Part shown: one piece after another, positions 1 through 6,376 of the stretch
Numbering within the stretch: position 1 is the first letter of the stretch
How the letters are laid out: every line of letters starts with the position of its first letter
Assembly: GCA_011051635.1 (NCBI GenBank)
Contig: DRKV01000458.1
Span: 1-9,017, forward strand
DNA: 9,017 nt
DNA from: Chloroflexota bacterium
GTDB taxonomy: Bacteria > Chloroflexota > Anaerolineae > Anaerolineales > DRKV01
Direction: 5' to 3'
The notes under the pieces: generated by a model
Told to the model about the DNA's origin: nothing
The model's input: only the letters and a program-made list of their open reading frames with translations
The model's database searches: none
Made by a program: the position numbers and the translations under genes

Positions 1-1228
1 GGATGCCGCCGTAAACCGGCAGGAGGGGGAACAACCCGCCGAACTCGTTCAGGTCGCGGGTGTGGGCGCGCTTGTAAATCACGCCGACCAGGAAGAACAT
101 TCCCGCCGCGCTCAGACCGTGGTTGAACATTTGCAGCACCGCACCATTCAGGGCGATGGTGGCGTCCGCCGTCCCAATCGCTTTGGCGGCGGCGGCGATG
201 CCCAGGATGACGAAGCCCATGTGGTTGATGGAAGAGTAAGCCACCAGCCGCTTGAAATCATCCTGCCCGTAAGCCCCGAAAGCCCCGAAGATGATAGCCA
301 TGACGGCCAGGAAGGCCAGCCAGGCGGCGAAGTGCTTCGCCTCCGCAGGGTACAGCGGGAGGATGAAGCGCAGGAAGCCGTAAGCGCCCATTTTCAGGAG
401 GACGCCGGCCAGAATCATGGAACCGGCGGTAGGCGCTTCGGTGTGGGCATCCGGCAGCCAGGTGTGGAAGGGCCACACCGGAACCTTGAGGGCAAAGGCA
501 ATCGTCATCGCCCAGAAGGCAATCGCTTTGGCCGTACTGAAAGACAGCCCCAGCGGAACCGTATCCGTCCGCTGAAGGATGGGCCACATTTTGAACAGTT
601 TGGGCAGGTCATACGAACCCACCGAAACGCCCATCAACTGGATAGCCAGCAGCAACCCCAGCGAAGCCCCCATGGTGTACACCATGAACTTGAAGGAAGC
701 GTAGACGCGGGAAGGAACTTTCATCCCGCCCCACAGTTCGCGCTCCCCTTTGGGGTTGCCCCATTGCTGGATGAGGAAGAACATGGGCACCAGGCCGATT
801 TCGTAGAAGACGAAGAAAATCAGCAGGTCCAGGGCCATGAAAACGCCCAGCATCCCCGTTTCCAGGAAGAGGAAAAGCATCATGTAGGCTTTCACCTTGT
901 CCTGGATGCTGAAGGAGGCCAGGATAGCCAGCGGGCTGAGCAGGGTAGTCAACAAGACCATCGTCAGGCCCAGGCCATCCACGCCGACGTGGAAAGAGGC
1001 ATTGATGGCCTCGTACCAGGCGTATTGTTCCTGGAACTGGAAGCCCGCCGCCCCGCGGTCGAACTGCATCCATACGACCAGCGCCAGCACAAGCGTCAAC
1101 AGACTCGTGATGAGCGCCGTCCAGCGATGCAGTCCCTTCGGCTCGCCGGGCAGGAAAAGCATGACCAGCGCGCCCAGCGCAGGCAGGAAGAGGATGAGCG
1201 TGAGAAGATGATTGGCGATGAAATCCAT
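1..1228 (-). CDS. nuoM: NADH-quinone oxidoreductase subunit M (NuoM), 3' end missing
   Basis: Antiporter-like proton-pumping subunit of the complex I membrane arm. The reverse strand reads open from an ATG at 1228 to the window edge: 409 codons, out of roughly 490-550 usual for the family, so the C-terminal membrane helices lie outside. The protein begins MDFIANHLLTLILFLPALGA. Hallmark residues are in place: Glu143 in FYEIGLVPMFF (the transmembrane Glu of helix 5), Lys248 in FALKVPVWPFHTWLPDAHTE, and Lys279 in GVLLKMGAYG. VAYSSINHMGFVILG and NHGLSAAGMFFLVG follow. These are the charged residues of the proton channel in NuoM/NuoL/NuoN proteins. A GGAG ribosome binding site (1235-1238) sits 6 bases before the ATG. 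The gene starts 32 bases after the nuoL stop and is probably cotranscribed with it; nuoN would be expected next, outside the window. Family and start are clear. Confidence 0.97.
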   Translation of the reverse strand, partial: MDFIANHLLTLILFLPALGALVMLFLPGEPKGLHRWTALITSLLTLVLALVVWMQFDRGAAGFQFQEQYAWYEAINASFHVGVDGLGLTMVLLTTLLSPLAILASFSIQDKVKAYMMLFLFLETGMLGVFMALDLLIFFVFYEIGLVPMFFLIQQWGNPKGERELWGGMKVPSRVYASFKFMVYTMGASLGLLLAIQLMGVSVGSYDLPKLFKMWPILQRTDTVPLGLSFSTAKAIAFWAMTIAFALKVPVWPFHTWLPDAHTEAPTAGSMILAGVLLKMGAYGFLRFILPLYPAEAKHFAAWLAFLAVMAIIFGAFGAYGQDDFKRLVAYSSINHMGFVILGIAAAAKAIGTADATIALNGAVLQMFNHGLSAAGMFFLVGVIYKRAHTRDLNEFGGLFPLLPVYGGI

Positions 1229-1260
1229 CGTTTGCTCCAATATCACTTATCGAACTGCGC

Positions 1261-3432
1261 TTACGGCATAGCCGTGACGAAGTACACCAGTACGGCGGCC
1301 ACGAAAATCAGGGCGGCTACCATGTACTGCTGCACGCGTCCGGTCTGGATGACGCGCAACTTGTTGCCGATGCTGCGGGTGGTGTCCGCCACCCAATCCC
1401 CAAAGCCGTTGATGATGGGGTCGTCAATCACATAGCGGAAGAAGCCGCCCAGGAAGACGGAAAAGCGTGCCAGGGAGTGCAGGATACCGTCAATGATGCC
1501 GCGGTCCATAATCTGGAAGGTCAAGACCGCAGAGACCCACATGGCAGGCTGGACGAAGACTTTGTCGTAAAGTTCGTCGAAGTAGTACTTGTTTTGCAAC
1601 ACAGGGTAGAGTTTGCCCAGCGGCTTCTTGAGGGGGTCTTCCGCCCCGGCGGGGACGTTGCGATACACCAGCCAGCCAGCGTACAAACCACCCAGCGCCA
1701 CTACCAGCGAGGTCAGCAGCGGCCCCCAGTTGAACCCTTCCACCGCGGCTTCGGCGTGTTCGCCCAGCGTGCTAATCACCCAGGGGTGGAACCAGTTGGG
1801 GATGATGCCGCCCAAAAGCGGGAAATTCTCCGGGATGCCGACCCACCCGAATGTCAGGGCGAAAAAGGCCAGGGTCATCAGGGGTACGGTCATCGTCCAG
1901 TGGGTTTCCTGGGCGTGTTCGGCCTCTTTGGTGCGAGGCTTCCCCAGGAAGGTGAGGGTAATCTGCCGCATGGTGTAGAAGGCGGTCAGGAAGGCGGCCA
2001 GCGCCAGCACCCCGAAGACCCACCAGTGACCGTGGGTAAAGGCGTCCCCCAGAATTTCATCCTTGGACCAGAAGCCCGCCGTGACGAAGGGGAATCCGGA
2101 AAGGGCGAAACCGCCAATCAGGAAGGTCCAGAAGGTAATCGGCATCTTGTCCTTCAGGCCGCCCATGTTGAACATATCCTGCGGGTCCACGTGATGGTCG
2201 CCGGTGTGGAGAACGCCGTGCTCCATGCCGTGGATGACCGAACCGGAGCCGAGAAAAAGGAGCGCCTTGAAGAAGGCGTGGGTGACGAGATGGAAAGTAG
2301 CCGCCACATACGCCCCGATGCCGACCGCCGCCACCATGTAGCCCAGTTGGGAGATGGTGGAGTAGGCCAGGACGCGCTTGATGTCGTTCTGCGCCACCGC
2401 AATCGTGGCCGCGAAGAGGGCCGTAAACGCCCCGATGAAGGCAATCACCGTCATGGTGAAATCGCCCGCCTCGTGGCTGGCCTCCAGCAGGGGGAAGATG
2501 CGGATAATCATGTACACGCCCGCCGAGACCATCGTGGCGGCGTGAATCATGGCCGAAACGGGGGTGGGGCCTTCCATAGCGTCCGGCAGCCAGACGTGCA
2601 ACGGCCATTGCGCCGATTTGCCCACCGTCCCGATGAACAAAAGCAGGCCAATCAACCCCGCCGCCGAAAGCCCCATGAAGCCGGAGGCGTGTTCCGCCAG
2701 GGCGTGCAGCGTTTCGGGCGCAAAGATGACCTCGTAGCGCAGGGAGCCGGTCGCAGCGTAGATGTAGGCCAGCCCCAGGAGCATGAAGACATCGCCCACG
2801 CGGGTGGTGATGAAGGCTTTGATGGCCGCGGCCCGCGCCGAGGGTTTGGCGAACCAGAAGCCAATCAGCAGGTATGAGCACAACCCCATGATTTCCCAGC
2901 CCACGAAGAGGGTGAGCAGGTTGTCGGAAATCATCAGGGTGTACATCCCGAAAGCGAAGAGACTGATGAAGGCGAAGAAGCGGGAGTACATCGGCTCGAT
3001 GGAGGGGACGGTGTGCTGGTGGCCGTGCTCGTCCGTCACGGTGGCGCCGTGGGGGGGCAAGCCCTTGCGGTCGTGGTCGCCCTGCGGCTGGCCGTAATTG
3101 TGGTATCCCACGCTGTAGAGGAAAATCGCCAGCACGGTCCAGGCCACGAAGAAGATGCCCACCGCCGAGAGGGGGTCAATCCGCACCCCGATGCGCAGCC
3201 ATCCATCGGCCAGGGGGAGCCAGTTGACGACGGAGGAGAAGGGATGCTCGGAGAAGTGCTCGACGTGCAGCGCCCGCCAGAAGACCAACATGCTGCCCAG
3301 GAAGGACAGGAAGGCCGCCCCGACAGCAATCGTATGGCTGAGCGCCTTGTTCCGATTGGTGAACAGGATAATCAGCGCAAAGGACACCAATGGGAAGAGG
3401 GGTAGTAACCAAATCAGAGTTTCAGTTGCCAT
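1261..3432 (-). CDS. nuoL: NADH-quinone oxidoreductase subunit L (NuoL)
   Basis: Distal antiporter-like subunit of complex I, an integral membrane proton pump with the long lateral helix. Seen in the 723-residue protein: Glu180 in LFVGWEIMGLCSYLLIGFW; Lys272 in GTVGKSAQWPLHVWLPDAMEGPTPVSAMIHAATMVSAG; VLAYSTISQLGYM; His381 and His385 with Lys389 in HLVTHAFFKALLFLGSGSVIHG; and Lys457 in GFWSKDEIL. The C-terminal ~130 residues (FVQPAMWVSAVL through the final hydrophobic segment VAALIFVAAVLVYFV) correspond to the lateral helix and its anchor. Length is above the ~610 residues of the E. coli protein, partly because of a His-rich insertion at about residues 111-149 and a longer His-rich loop at 401-420. 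An in-frame GTG lies at 3435, one codon upstream; the ATG at 3432 is preferred because it stands 7 bases from GAGG, against 4 for the GTG. The nuoK stop is 12 bases upstream. Confidence 0.97.
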   Translation of the reverse strand: MATETLIWLLPLFPLVSFALIILFTNRNKALSHTIAVGAAFLSFLGSMLVFWRALHVEHFSEHPFSSVVNWLPLADGWLRIGVRIDPLSAVGIFFVAWTVLAIFLYSVGYHNYGQPQGDHDRKGLPPHGATVTDEHGHQHTVPSIEPMYSRFFAFISLFAFGMYTLMISDNLLTLFVGWEIMGLCSYLLIGFWFAKPSARAAAIKAFITTRVGDVFMLLGLAYIYAATGSLRYEVIFAPETLHALAEHASGFMGLSAAGLIGLLLFIGTVGKSAQWPLHVWLPDAMEGPTPVSAMIHAATMVSAGVYMIIRIFPLLEASHEAGDFTMTVIAFIGAFTALFAATIAVAQNDIKRVLAYSTISQLGYMVAAVGIGAYVAATFHLVTHAFFKALLFLGSGSVIHGMEHGVLHTGDHHVDPQDMFNMGGLKDKMPITFWTFLIGGFALSGFPFVTAGFWSKDEILGDAFTHGHWWVFGVLALAAFLTAFYTMRQITLTFLGKPRTKEAEHAQETHWTMTVPLMTLAFFALTFGWVGIPENFPLLGGIIPNWFHPWVISTLGEHAEAAVEGFNWGPLLTSLVVALGGLYAGWLVYRNVPAGAEDPLKKPLGKLYPVLQNKYYFDELYDKVFVQPAMWVSAVLTFQIMDRGIIDGILHSLARFSVFLGGFFRYVIDDPIINGFGDWVADTTRSIGNKLRVIQTGRVQQYMVAALIFVAAVLVYFVTAMP

Positions 3433-3439
3433 CACGTAT

Positions 3440-3445
3440 CCTCGC
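3440..3445 (-). promoter_or_regulatory. nuoL ribosome binding site (decides start)
   Basis: GCGAGG on the minus strand, whose first base overlaps the last base of the nuoK TAG stop. GAGG is 7 bases from the ATG at 3432 and only 4 from the GTG at 3435, which favours ATG. Confidence 0.6.
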
Positions 3446-3753
3446 TACCATTTCATCAAATCGATTTCATCGGCGACCACAGTGCCGCGGCGGCGGTACA
3501 GGGCGATGAACAGAGCCAGCCCGACGGCCACTTCCGCAGCAGCCACGGCGAAGACCATCAGGGCGAAAGCCTGTCCTGCCACCGTGTCAACATCCAGATA
3601 GCGCCAGAAGGCCACCAGATTGATGTTGACGGCATTGAGCATCAGTTCGACACCCATCAGGATGGCAACCGCATTTTTGCGGGCCAGCACGCCGTACAGG
3701 CCGATGCTGAACAGGGCCGCCGCCAGGATGAGATACCAGGAAAGGGGAATCAT
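3445..3753 (-). CDS. nuoK: NADH-quinone oxidoreductase subunit K (NuoK)
   Basis: Small three-helix membrane subunit of complex I, homologous to MrpC and ND4L, forming part of the proton path between NuoJ and the antiporter-like subunits. The 102-residue length is typical. Glu36 in LMGVELMLNAVNINLVAF and Glu74 in AVAAAEVAVGLALFIALYR match the two buried glutamates that are essential in the E. coli family member. The tail is short and charged (YRRRGTVVADEIDLMKW). The ATG at 3753 follows TAGGAG (3763-3768), in which the TAG is the stop codon of nuoJ; GGAG is 9 bases from the start. Translation is therefore likely coupled to nuoJ. The 12-base gap to nuoL places it inside a single tightly packed operon. 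Confidence 0.98.
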   Translation of the reverse strand: MIPLSWYLILAAALFSIGLYGVLARKNAVAILMGVELMLNAVNINLVAFWRYLDVDTVAGQAFALMVFAVAAAEVAVGLALFIALYRRRGTVVADEIDLMKW

Positions 3754-3765
3754 GGCGTCACACTC

Positions 3766-4278
3766 CTATTTCTTCTTGCCCCAGGCGGCGTACAAAGCGC
3801 CCACCATGGCGGCCACCAACAGGACGGAAGCAATCTCGAAGGGGATGACATACGCATCCGGCGAGACCAGCGCCACGCCCAGTTGGGTCAATGTGGGGGT
3901 ATCATCGGCAAAAGCCGGCGGGAGCGCCATAAACTGCCCCCAGTGGCTGAGCATCCAGGCCAGGGCTACGAAGACCACGCCGCCAATCAGCGCGGCAGCC
4001 GGCCAGCCGGGGTTGACCTGCGGCCCGACATCCTCCATCGCCTTGCGGGTCAGCATGGCGGCGAAGATGAAGAGGATGGCAATCGCGCCGATGTACACCA
4101 CCACCTGCACGACGGCGAAAAATCCGGCATTGAGCAGGACGTACAGCCCGGCCACGCCGAACAAGGACAGAATCAACCACAAGGCAGAGTGAATCACCTT
4201 GCGGTCCGTCACCACCATCAGGGCGGCTCCCAGCGTGATGACGGCAAATACCAGAAAGACGAATTGTTCCACTGTCAC
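3766..4278 (-). CDS. nuoJ: NADH-quinone oxidoreductase subunit J (NuoJ), GTG start
   Basis: Membrane subunit of complex I (ND6 homologue) whose third helix changes shape during coupling. The 170-residue protein has the family pattern FAVITLGAALMVVTDRKVIHSALWLILSLFGVAGLYVLLNAGFFAVVQVVVYIGAIAILFIFAAML: two helices, then the conserved helix 3 with YIGAIAILF, followed by two further hydrophobic segments (about 97-112 and 146-165). The frame stays open upstream into nuoH, but homology begins only at EQFVFLVF. The GTG at 4278 is chosen because GAGGAGG (4285-4291) stands 6 bases away; a second GTG two codons on (4272) would leave 12. The tail ends in GKKK. The ribosome binding site overlaps the nuoH TGA, so coupling to nuoH is likely. 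No nuoI lies between nuoH and this gene, unlike the usual order. Confidence 0.96.
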   Translation of the reverse strand: MTVEQFVFLVFAVITLGAALMVVTDRKVIHSALWLILSLFGVAGLYVLLNAGFFAVVQVVVYIGAIAILFIFAAMLTRKAMEDVGPQVNPGWPAAALIGGVVFVALAWMLSHWGQFMALPPAFADDTPTLTQLGVALVSPDAYVIPFEIASVLLVAAMVGALYAAWGKKK

Positions 4279-4284
4279 GGGCAA

Positions 4285-4291
4285 CCTCCTC
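4285..4291 (-). promoter_or_regulatory. nuoJ ribosome binding site (decides GTG start)
   Basis: GAGGAGG on the minus strand, reading out of the nuoH stop as TGAGGAGG. It lies 6 bases from GTG 4278 and excludes longer upstream readings of the frame. Confidence 0.75.
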
Positions 4292-5504
4292 AGGCCTGGG
4301 TAACTTCCGGGGGACGGGCCACGGGGCGGGGCTGCGCCACGGGTTGACGCCGCGGCCTGCGGGCCTCGCGCGTCTCCACAATCCGGAACGCCACCCACAA
4401 AATCAGCACATTGACGACCAGATGGGAGAGCACCATCACGCCGTATGACGCACCGCTTATCAGGATGACTTTCTGCACCACCGCGGTGGCAACCAACAGG
4501 ATGAGTCCCACGGGAGTGAGGAATTTCCAGTTGAAATTGAGCATCTGGTCAATCCGCACACGAGGCAGCGTGCTCCGCACCCACACGACAAGGAAATACA
4601 CCAGGAAAGATTTCAGCATGAAGTACACCAGCCCCAGGAGGGGGAAGGATTCCGCCCCCCAGCCGCGCCAGCCGCCCAAGAAGAGTACGGCAAACAGCGC
4701 CGAGACGGTGAAGGCGTGCAGGAACTCGCCCACGTAGAACATGCCGAATTTCAGGCCGGAATACTCAATGTGGAAACCGGCCACGATTTCGGATTCGGCT
4801 TCCATCAGGTCGAAGGGGGTGCGCCCGATTTCGGCCAGCGAGGAGAGGAAGAAGAGGAGCGCCGCCACCGGGGAAACCAGCAGGTAGATGACTTTCTGCT
4901 GTTCCACGATGCCGGAGACGCTCATCGTCCCCGCCAGGAGAACCGGAACCAAAAGCGAGATGACGGTGGGCACCTCATAGGAGACCATCTGCGCCACGGT
5001 GCGGAAAGCCCCCACCAGGGCGTACTTGTTGTTGGAAGACCAGCCCGCCAGAAGGATAGCCAGCGTCCCCAAAGCGCCGGCCGCGACCAGATAGAGCACG
5101 CCGACGTTCAAATCCGCTCCTACCACGCCCTTGTAGAGAGGGATGACCGCCCAGAGCATGAGTACCGCCGCTACCGAGAGAATAGGAGCGAGATTATAAA
5201 GGAAACCTTCCACCCCAAAGGGCGTAATGTGTTCCTTGGTGAAAATCTTGATGACATCGGCAATCGGCTGGATGAGACCGTAAGGGCCGACACGGTTGGG
5301 GCCAAGACGCTGCTGAAAACGGGCGGCCAGTTTACGCTCCAGCCAAATCAGGAAGATGACCAAAAGCAAAGCGAGCGTGGATAAGACCATCACGCCCAAT
5401 GCTTTCATTATCAGCGTCACCCCACCCGTAGAGAGACCCCAGCCAATCAGGAGATTGCGCAGCCAAAGAATGATGGAGTTTACCGGGTCAGAGAAAAAGG
5501 ACAT
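4290..5504 (-). CDS. nuoH: NADH-quinone oxidoreductase subunit H (NuoH), with extended C terminus
   Basis: Membrane subunit of complex I (ND1 homologue) that joins the peripheral arm and forms the quinone chamber. Signature segments are intact: LERK at 55-58, RLGPNRVGPYGLIQPIADV at 66-84, FTKEHITP at 88-95, SYEVP at 175-179, AEIGRTPFDLMEAESEIVAG at 224-243, and WVRSTLPRVRIDQ at 308-320. The protein has 404 residues against about 325 in E. coli. The excess is an N-terminal stretch of about 20 residues, plus a C-terminal addition with one more hydrophobic helix (about 354-376) and a Pro/Arg-rich tail (RRPRRQPVAQPRPVARPPE). GAGGAG (5513-5518) lies 8 bases before ATG 5504. It opens the compact H-J-K-L-M run and is separated from nuoA by a terminator-like hairpin. 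No nuoI follows it. Confidence 0.98.
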   Translation of the reverse strand: MSFFSDPVNSIILWLRNLLIGWGLSTGGVTLIMKALGVMVLSTLALLLVIFLIWLERKLAARFQQRLGPNRVGPYGLIQPIADVIKIFTKEHITPFGVEGFLYNLAPILSVAAVLMLWAVIPLYKGVVGADLNVGVLYLVAAGALGTLAILLAGWSSNNKYALVGAFRTVAQMVSYEVPTVISLLVPVLLAGTMSVSGIVEQQKVIYLLVSPVAALLFFLSSLAEIGRTPFDLMEAESEIVAGFHIEYSGLKFGMFYVGEFLHAFTVSALFAVLFLGGWRGWGAESFPLLGLVYFMLKSFLVYFLVVWVRSTLPRVRIDQMLNFNWKFLTPVGLILLVATAVVQKVILISGASYGVMVLSHLVVNVLILWVAFRIVETREARRPRRQPVAQPRPVARPPEVTQA

Positions 5505-5570
5505 CGAAATTTCTCCTCAAGCGTAGAATTTCGGCACCCTGTCGGGATACCGTCATCGAGACCAGACATA

Positions 5571-5600
5571 ACAAAAGGCTGAATCACGTATTCAGCCTTT
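5571..5600 (-). terminator. Intrinsic-terminator-like hairpin after nuoA
   Basis: A perfect 11-base inverted repeat (AAAGGCTGAAT 5574-5584, ATTCAGCCTTT 5590-5600) with a 5-base loop. It begins 4 bases after the nuoA stop. On the minus strand the second arm runs into TTTTGTT, a short interrupted U-tract; on the plus strand the stem is followed by GTGCC, so the orientation fits nuoA. The stem is moderately GC-rich, so termination may be partial and act as an attenuator before nuoH. Confidence 0.7.
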
Positions 5601-5604
5601 GTGC

Positions 5605-5961
5605 CTATGCCCACTCCAGGGCGCCCTTGCGCCAGGCCGCCAGGAGTTCTGCAAACAGGATGAGAACGAAGAAAGCGCCGGAGAAAACCCCGAAAATCGG
5701 TAATTTGTCGAAAGACACCGCCCAGGGGAACAAGAACGCCATTTCTACGTCGAAGATGAGAAAGGTCAGCGCAAAATTGTAGTATTGCACTTTGAACTGC
5801 ACCCATGTCTCACCCACCGTCTCCACACCGCATTCGTACACGTCATTTTTGACGACATCGGGACGGTGCGGCGCAAGAAAGCGGGCAATCAAGATGGGGC
5901 CGCCGGGGAAAATCCAGGCGAGCAACAGGAACAAACCGATGTAAATCCAGTTTTCCAGCAT
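5605..5961 (-). CDS. nuoA: NADH-quinone oxidoreductase subunit A (NuoA)
   Basis: Small membrane subunit of complex I (ND3 homologue), placed next to NuoH and NuoJ at the base of the peripheral arm. The 118-residue protein has three hydrophobic helices (about 5-28, 61-80, 87-108). The family signature is complete: YECGVE at 42-47, with Cys44 in the conformationally mobile loop, and FLIFDVEMAFLFPWAV at 67-82, carrying Asp71 and Glu73. GGAAGGAG (5967-5974) stands 5 bases before ATG 5961. It is the first complex I gene in the window. nuoB, nuoC and nuoD would be expected right behind it in a standard operon, but a hairpin and then nuoH follow. Upstream is a ~470-base spacer to a divergent gene, so the transcript should start in that spacer. 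Confidence 0.97.
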   Translation of the reverse strand: MLENWIYIGLFLLLAWIFPGGPILIARFLAPHRPDVVKNDVYECGVETVGETWVQFKVQYYNFALTFLIFDVEMAFLFPWAVSFDKLPIFGVFSGAFFVLILFAELLAAWRKGALEWA

Positions 5962-5974
5962 ATACGCTCCTTCC

Positions 5975-5992
5975 GCCCCGCCCTTCCGGGGC
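5975..5992 (-). promoter_or_regulatory. GC-rich hairpin adjoining the nuoA ribosome binding site
   Basis: GCCCCG and CGGGGC are perfectly complementary, with a 6-base loop. In the nuoA leader the hairpin ends directly next to GGAAGGAG (5967-5974). It could affect ribosome access, or it may be chance in GC-rich DNA. Confidence 0.35.
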
Positions 5993-6070
5993 TGGTCTCA
6001 TCGAAGAATACCCTCAACAAGCCTTACAACACAACGAGGAGAGAGAAGATGCGCTCTTCCCTGTCCCCAA

Positions 6071-6101
6071 GACTTCCGAAGGTTTTGGGCCTTCGGAAGT
6101 C
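6071..6101. repeat. Perfect 12-base inverted repeat (hairpin) in the nuoA leader region
   Basis: GACTTCCGAAGG (6071-6082) and CCTTCGGAAGTC (6090-6101) are exact complements around a 7-base loop TTTTGGG. Flanking CCAA (6067-6070) and TTGG (6105-6108) could extend the stem past a 3-base bulge. Neither strand has a T-run after the stem, so it is not an ordinary intrinsic terminator. It lies about 110 bases upstream of nuoA and would form in its 5' leader if transcription starts in the AT-rich zone. It may be a dispersed REP-like palindrome or a leader structure. Confidence 0.7.
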
Positions 6102-6119
6102 CGCTTGGTGTCATTGATA

Positions 6120-6141
6120 GGATATATCCGATTTTTCGGAT
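6120..6141. repeat. Overlapping palindrome and small hairpin in AT-rich zone
   Basis: GGATATATCC (6120-6129) is a perfect 10-base palindrome. It overlaps ATCCGA-TTTT-TCGGAT (6126-6141), a 6-base stem with a 4-T loop. The location between the divergent genes, over the best nuoA promoter candidate, would suit an operator, but no known regulator motif is recognised. Confidence 0.35.
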
Positions 6142-6148
6142 GAATGAA
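6121..6148 (-). promoter_or_regulatory. Weak sigma70-type promoter candidate for nuoA
   Basis: On the minus strand TTCATT (6143-6148), a 16-base spacer and TATATC (6121-6126) lie in the only AT-rich part of the spacer. Match to consensus is partial. Transcription from here would give a leader of about 155 bases containing both nuoA-side hairpins. Confidence 0.22.
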
Positions 6149-6164
6149 GCATGAAACGTGAAAA
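6144..6164. repeat. Three degenerate heptamers (ATGAAGC-type)
   Basis: ATGAAGC, ATGAAAC and GTGAAAA follow head to tail with a 7-base period, then run into AAAATTTT. This is short and could be chance, but the period equals that of the larger arrays downstream. Confidence 0.3.
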
Positions 6165-6282
6165 TTTTACCATAGCCCCCCCTCAATCCAAAGAGCAAAC
6201 GAGAGGACAAATTGCGCCCGCTTGTGTGGCAAATGTCATATTCCCCTTCCTGTGAACTTCTGGGCGGAGGGGAGGGTAAAAT

Positions 6283-6347
6283 GGGTGACTGAGTGACTGG
6301 GTAACTGGGTGAATAGGTGATTTGGGATTTGGGACTGGGAACAGGGG
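6283..6347. repeat. G-rich degenerate tandem array, 8- then 7-base units
   Basis: Units read GGGTGACT (6283), GAGTGACT (6291), GGGTAACT (6299), GGGTGAAT (6307), AGGTGATT (6315), then TGGGATT (6323), TGGGACT (6330) and GGGAACA (6337). The drift from 8- to 7-base period is visible directly. The last part has four G-tracts (6324-6326, 6331-6333, 6337-6339, 6344-6347) with 3-4 base loops, a canonical G-quadruplex motif on the plus strand. Such arrays resemble in style the heptanucleotide short tandem repeats known from filamentous cyanobacteria; kinship is not claimed. Confidence 0.8.
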
Positions 6348-6374
6348 TACGTTGTACACTGTATGTTGTACCCC
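6347..6374. repeat. GTAC-type heptamer array, four units
   Basis: GTACGTT, GTACACT, GTATGTT and GTACCCC lie head to tail at 6347, 6354, 6361 and 6368. The outer ends also form an inverted repeat, GGGGTAC (6344-6350) with GTACCCC (6368-6374). The array follows the G-rich one without a gap. Confidence 0.7.
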
Positions 6375-6376
6375 GC

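Noticed and set aside
62..1435. 457-codon plus-strand frame over nuoM and the end of nuoL
   Set aside because: Antisense shadow; composition is His/Gln/Arg/Gly-rich without domains, while the minus strand encodes clear NuoM and NuoL.
1477..2877. 466-codon plus-strand frame over nuoL
   Set aside because: Antisense shadow of nuoL with the same atypical composition.
4279..4398. Upstream extension of nuoJ to an earlier start inside nuoH
   Set aside because: The added residues lack homology and are Arg/Pro/Ala-rich; a strong ribosome binding site marks GTG 4278.
5505..5572. Separate promoter for nuoH after the hairpin
   Set aside because: The best pair, TTATGT-N16-TATCCC on the minus strand, matches the consensus at only about half the positions; read-through from nuoA remains possible.
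6049..6117. 22-codon plus-strand frame with GAGGAG upstream, spanning the 12-base hairpin
   Set aside because: It resembles a leader peptide, but the codons show no run of any amino acid, the next plus-strand gene is over 300 bases away, and the purine-rich stretch could be chance.
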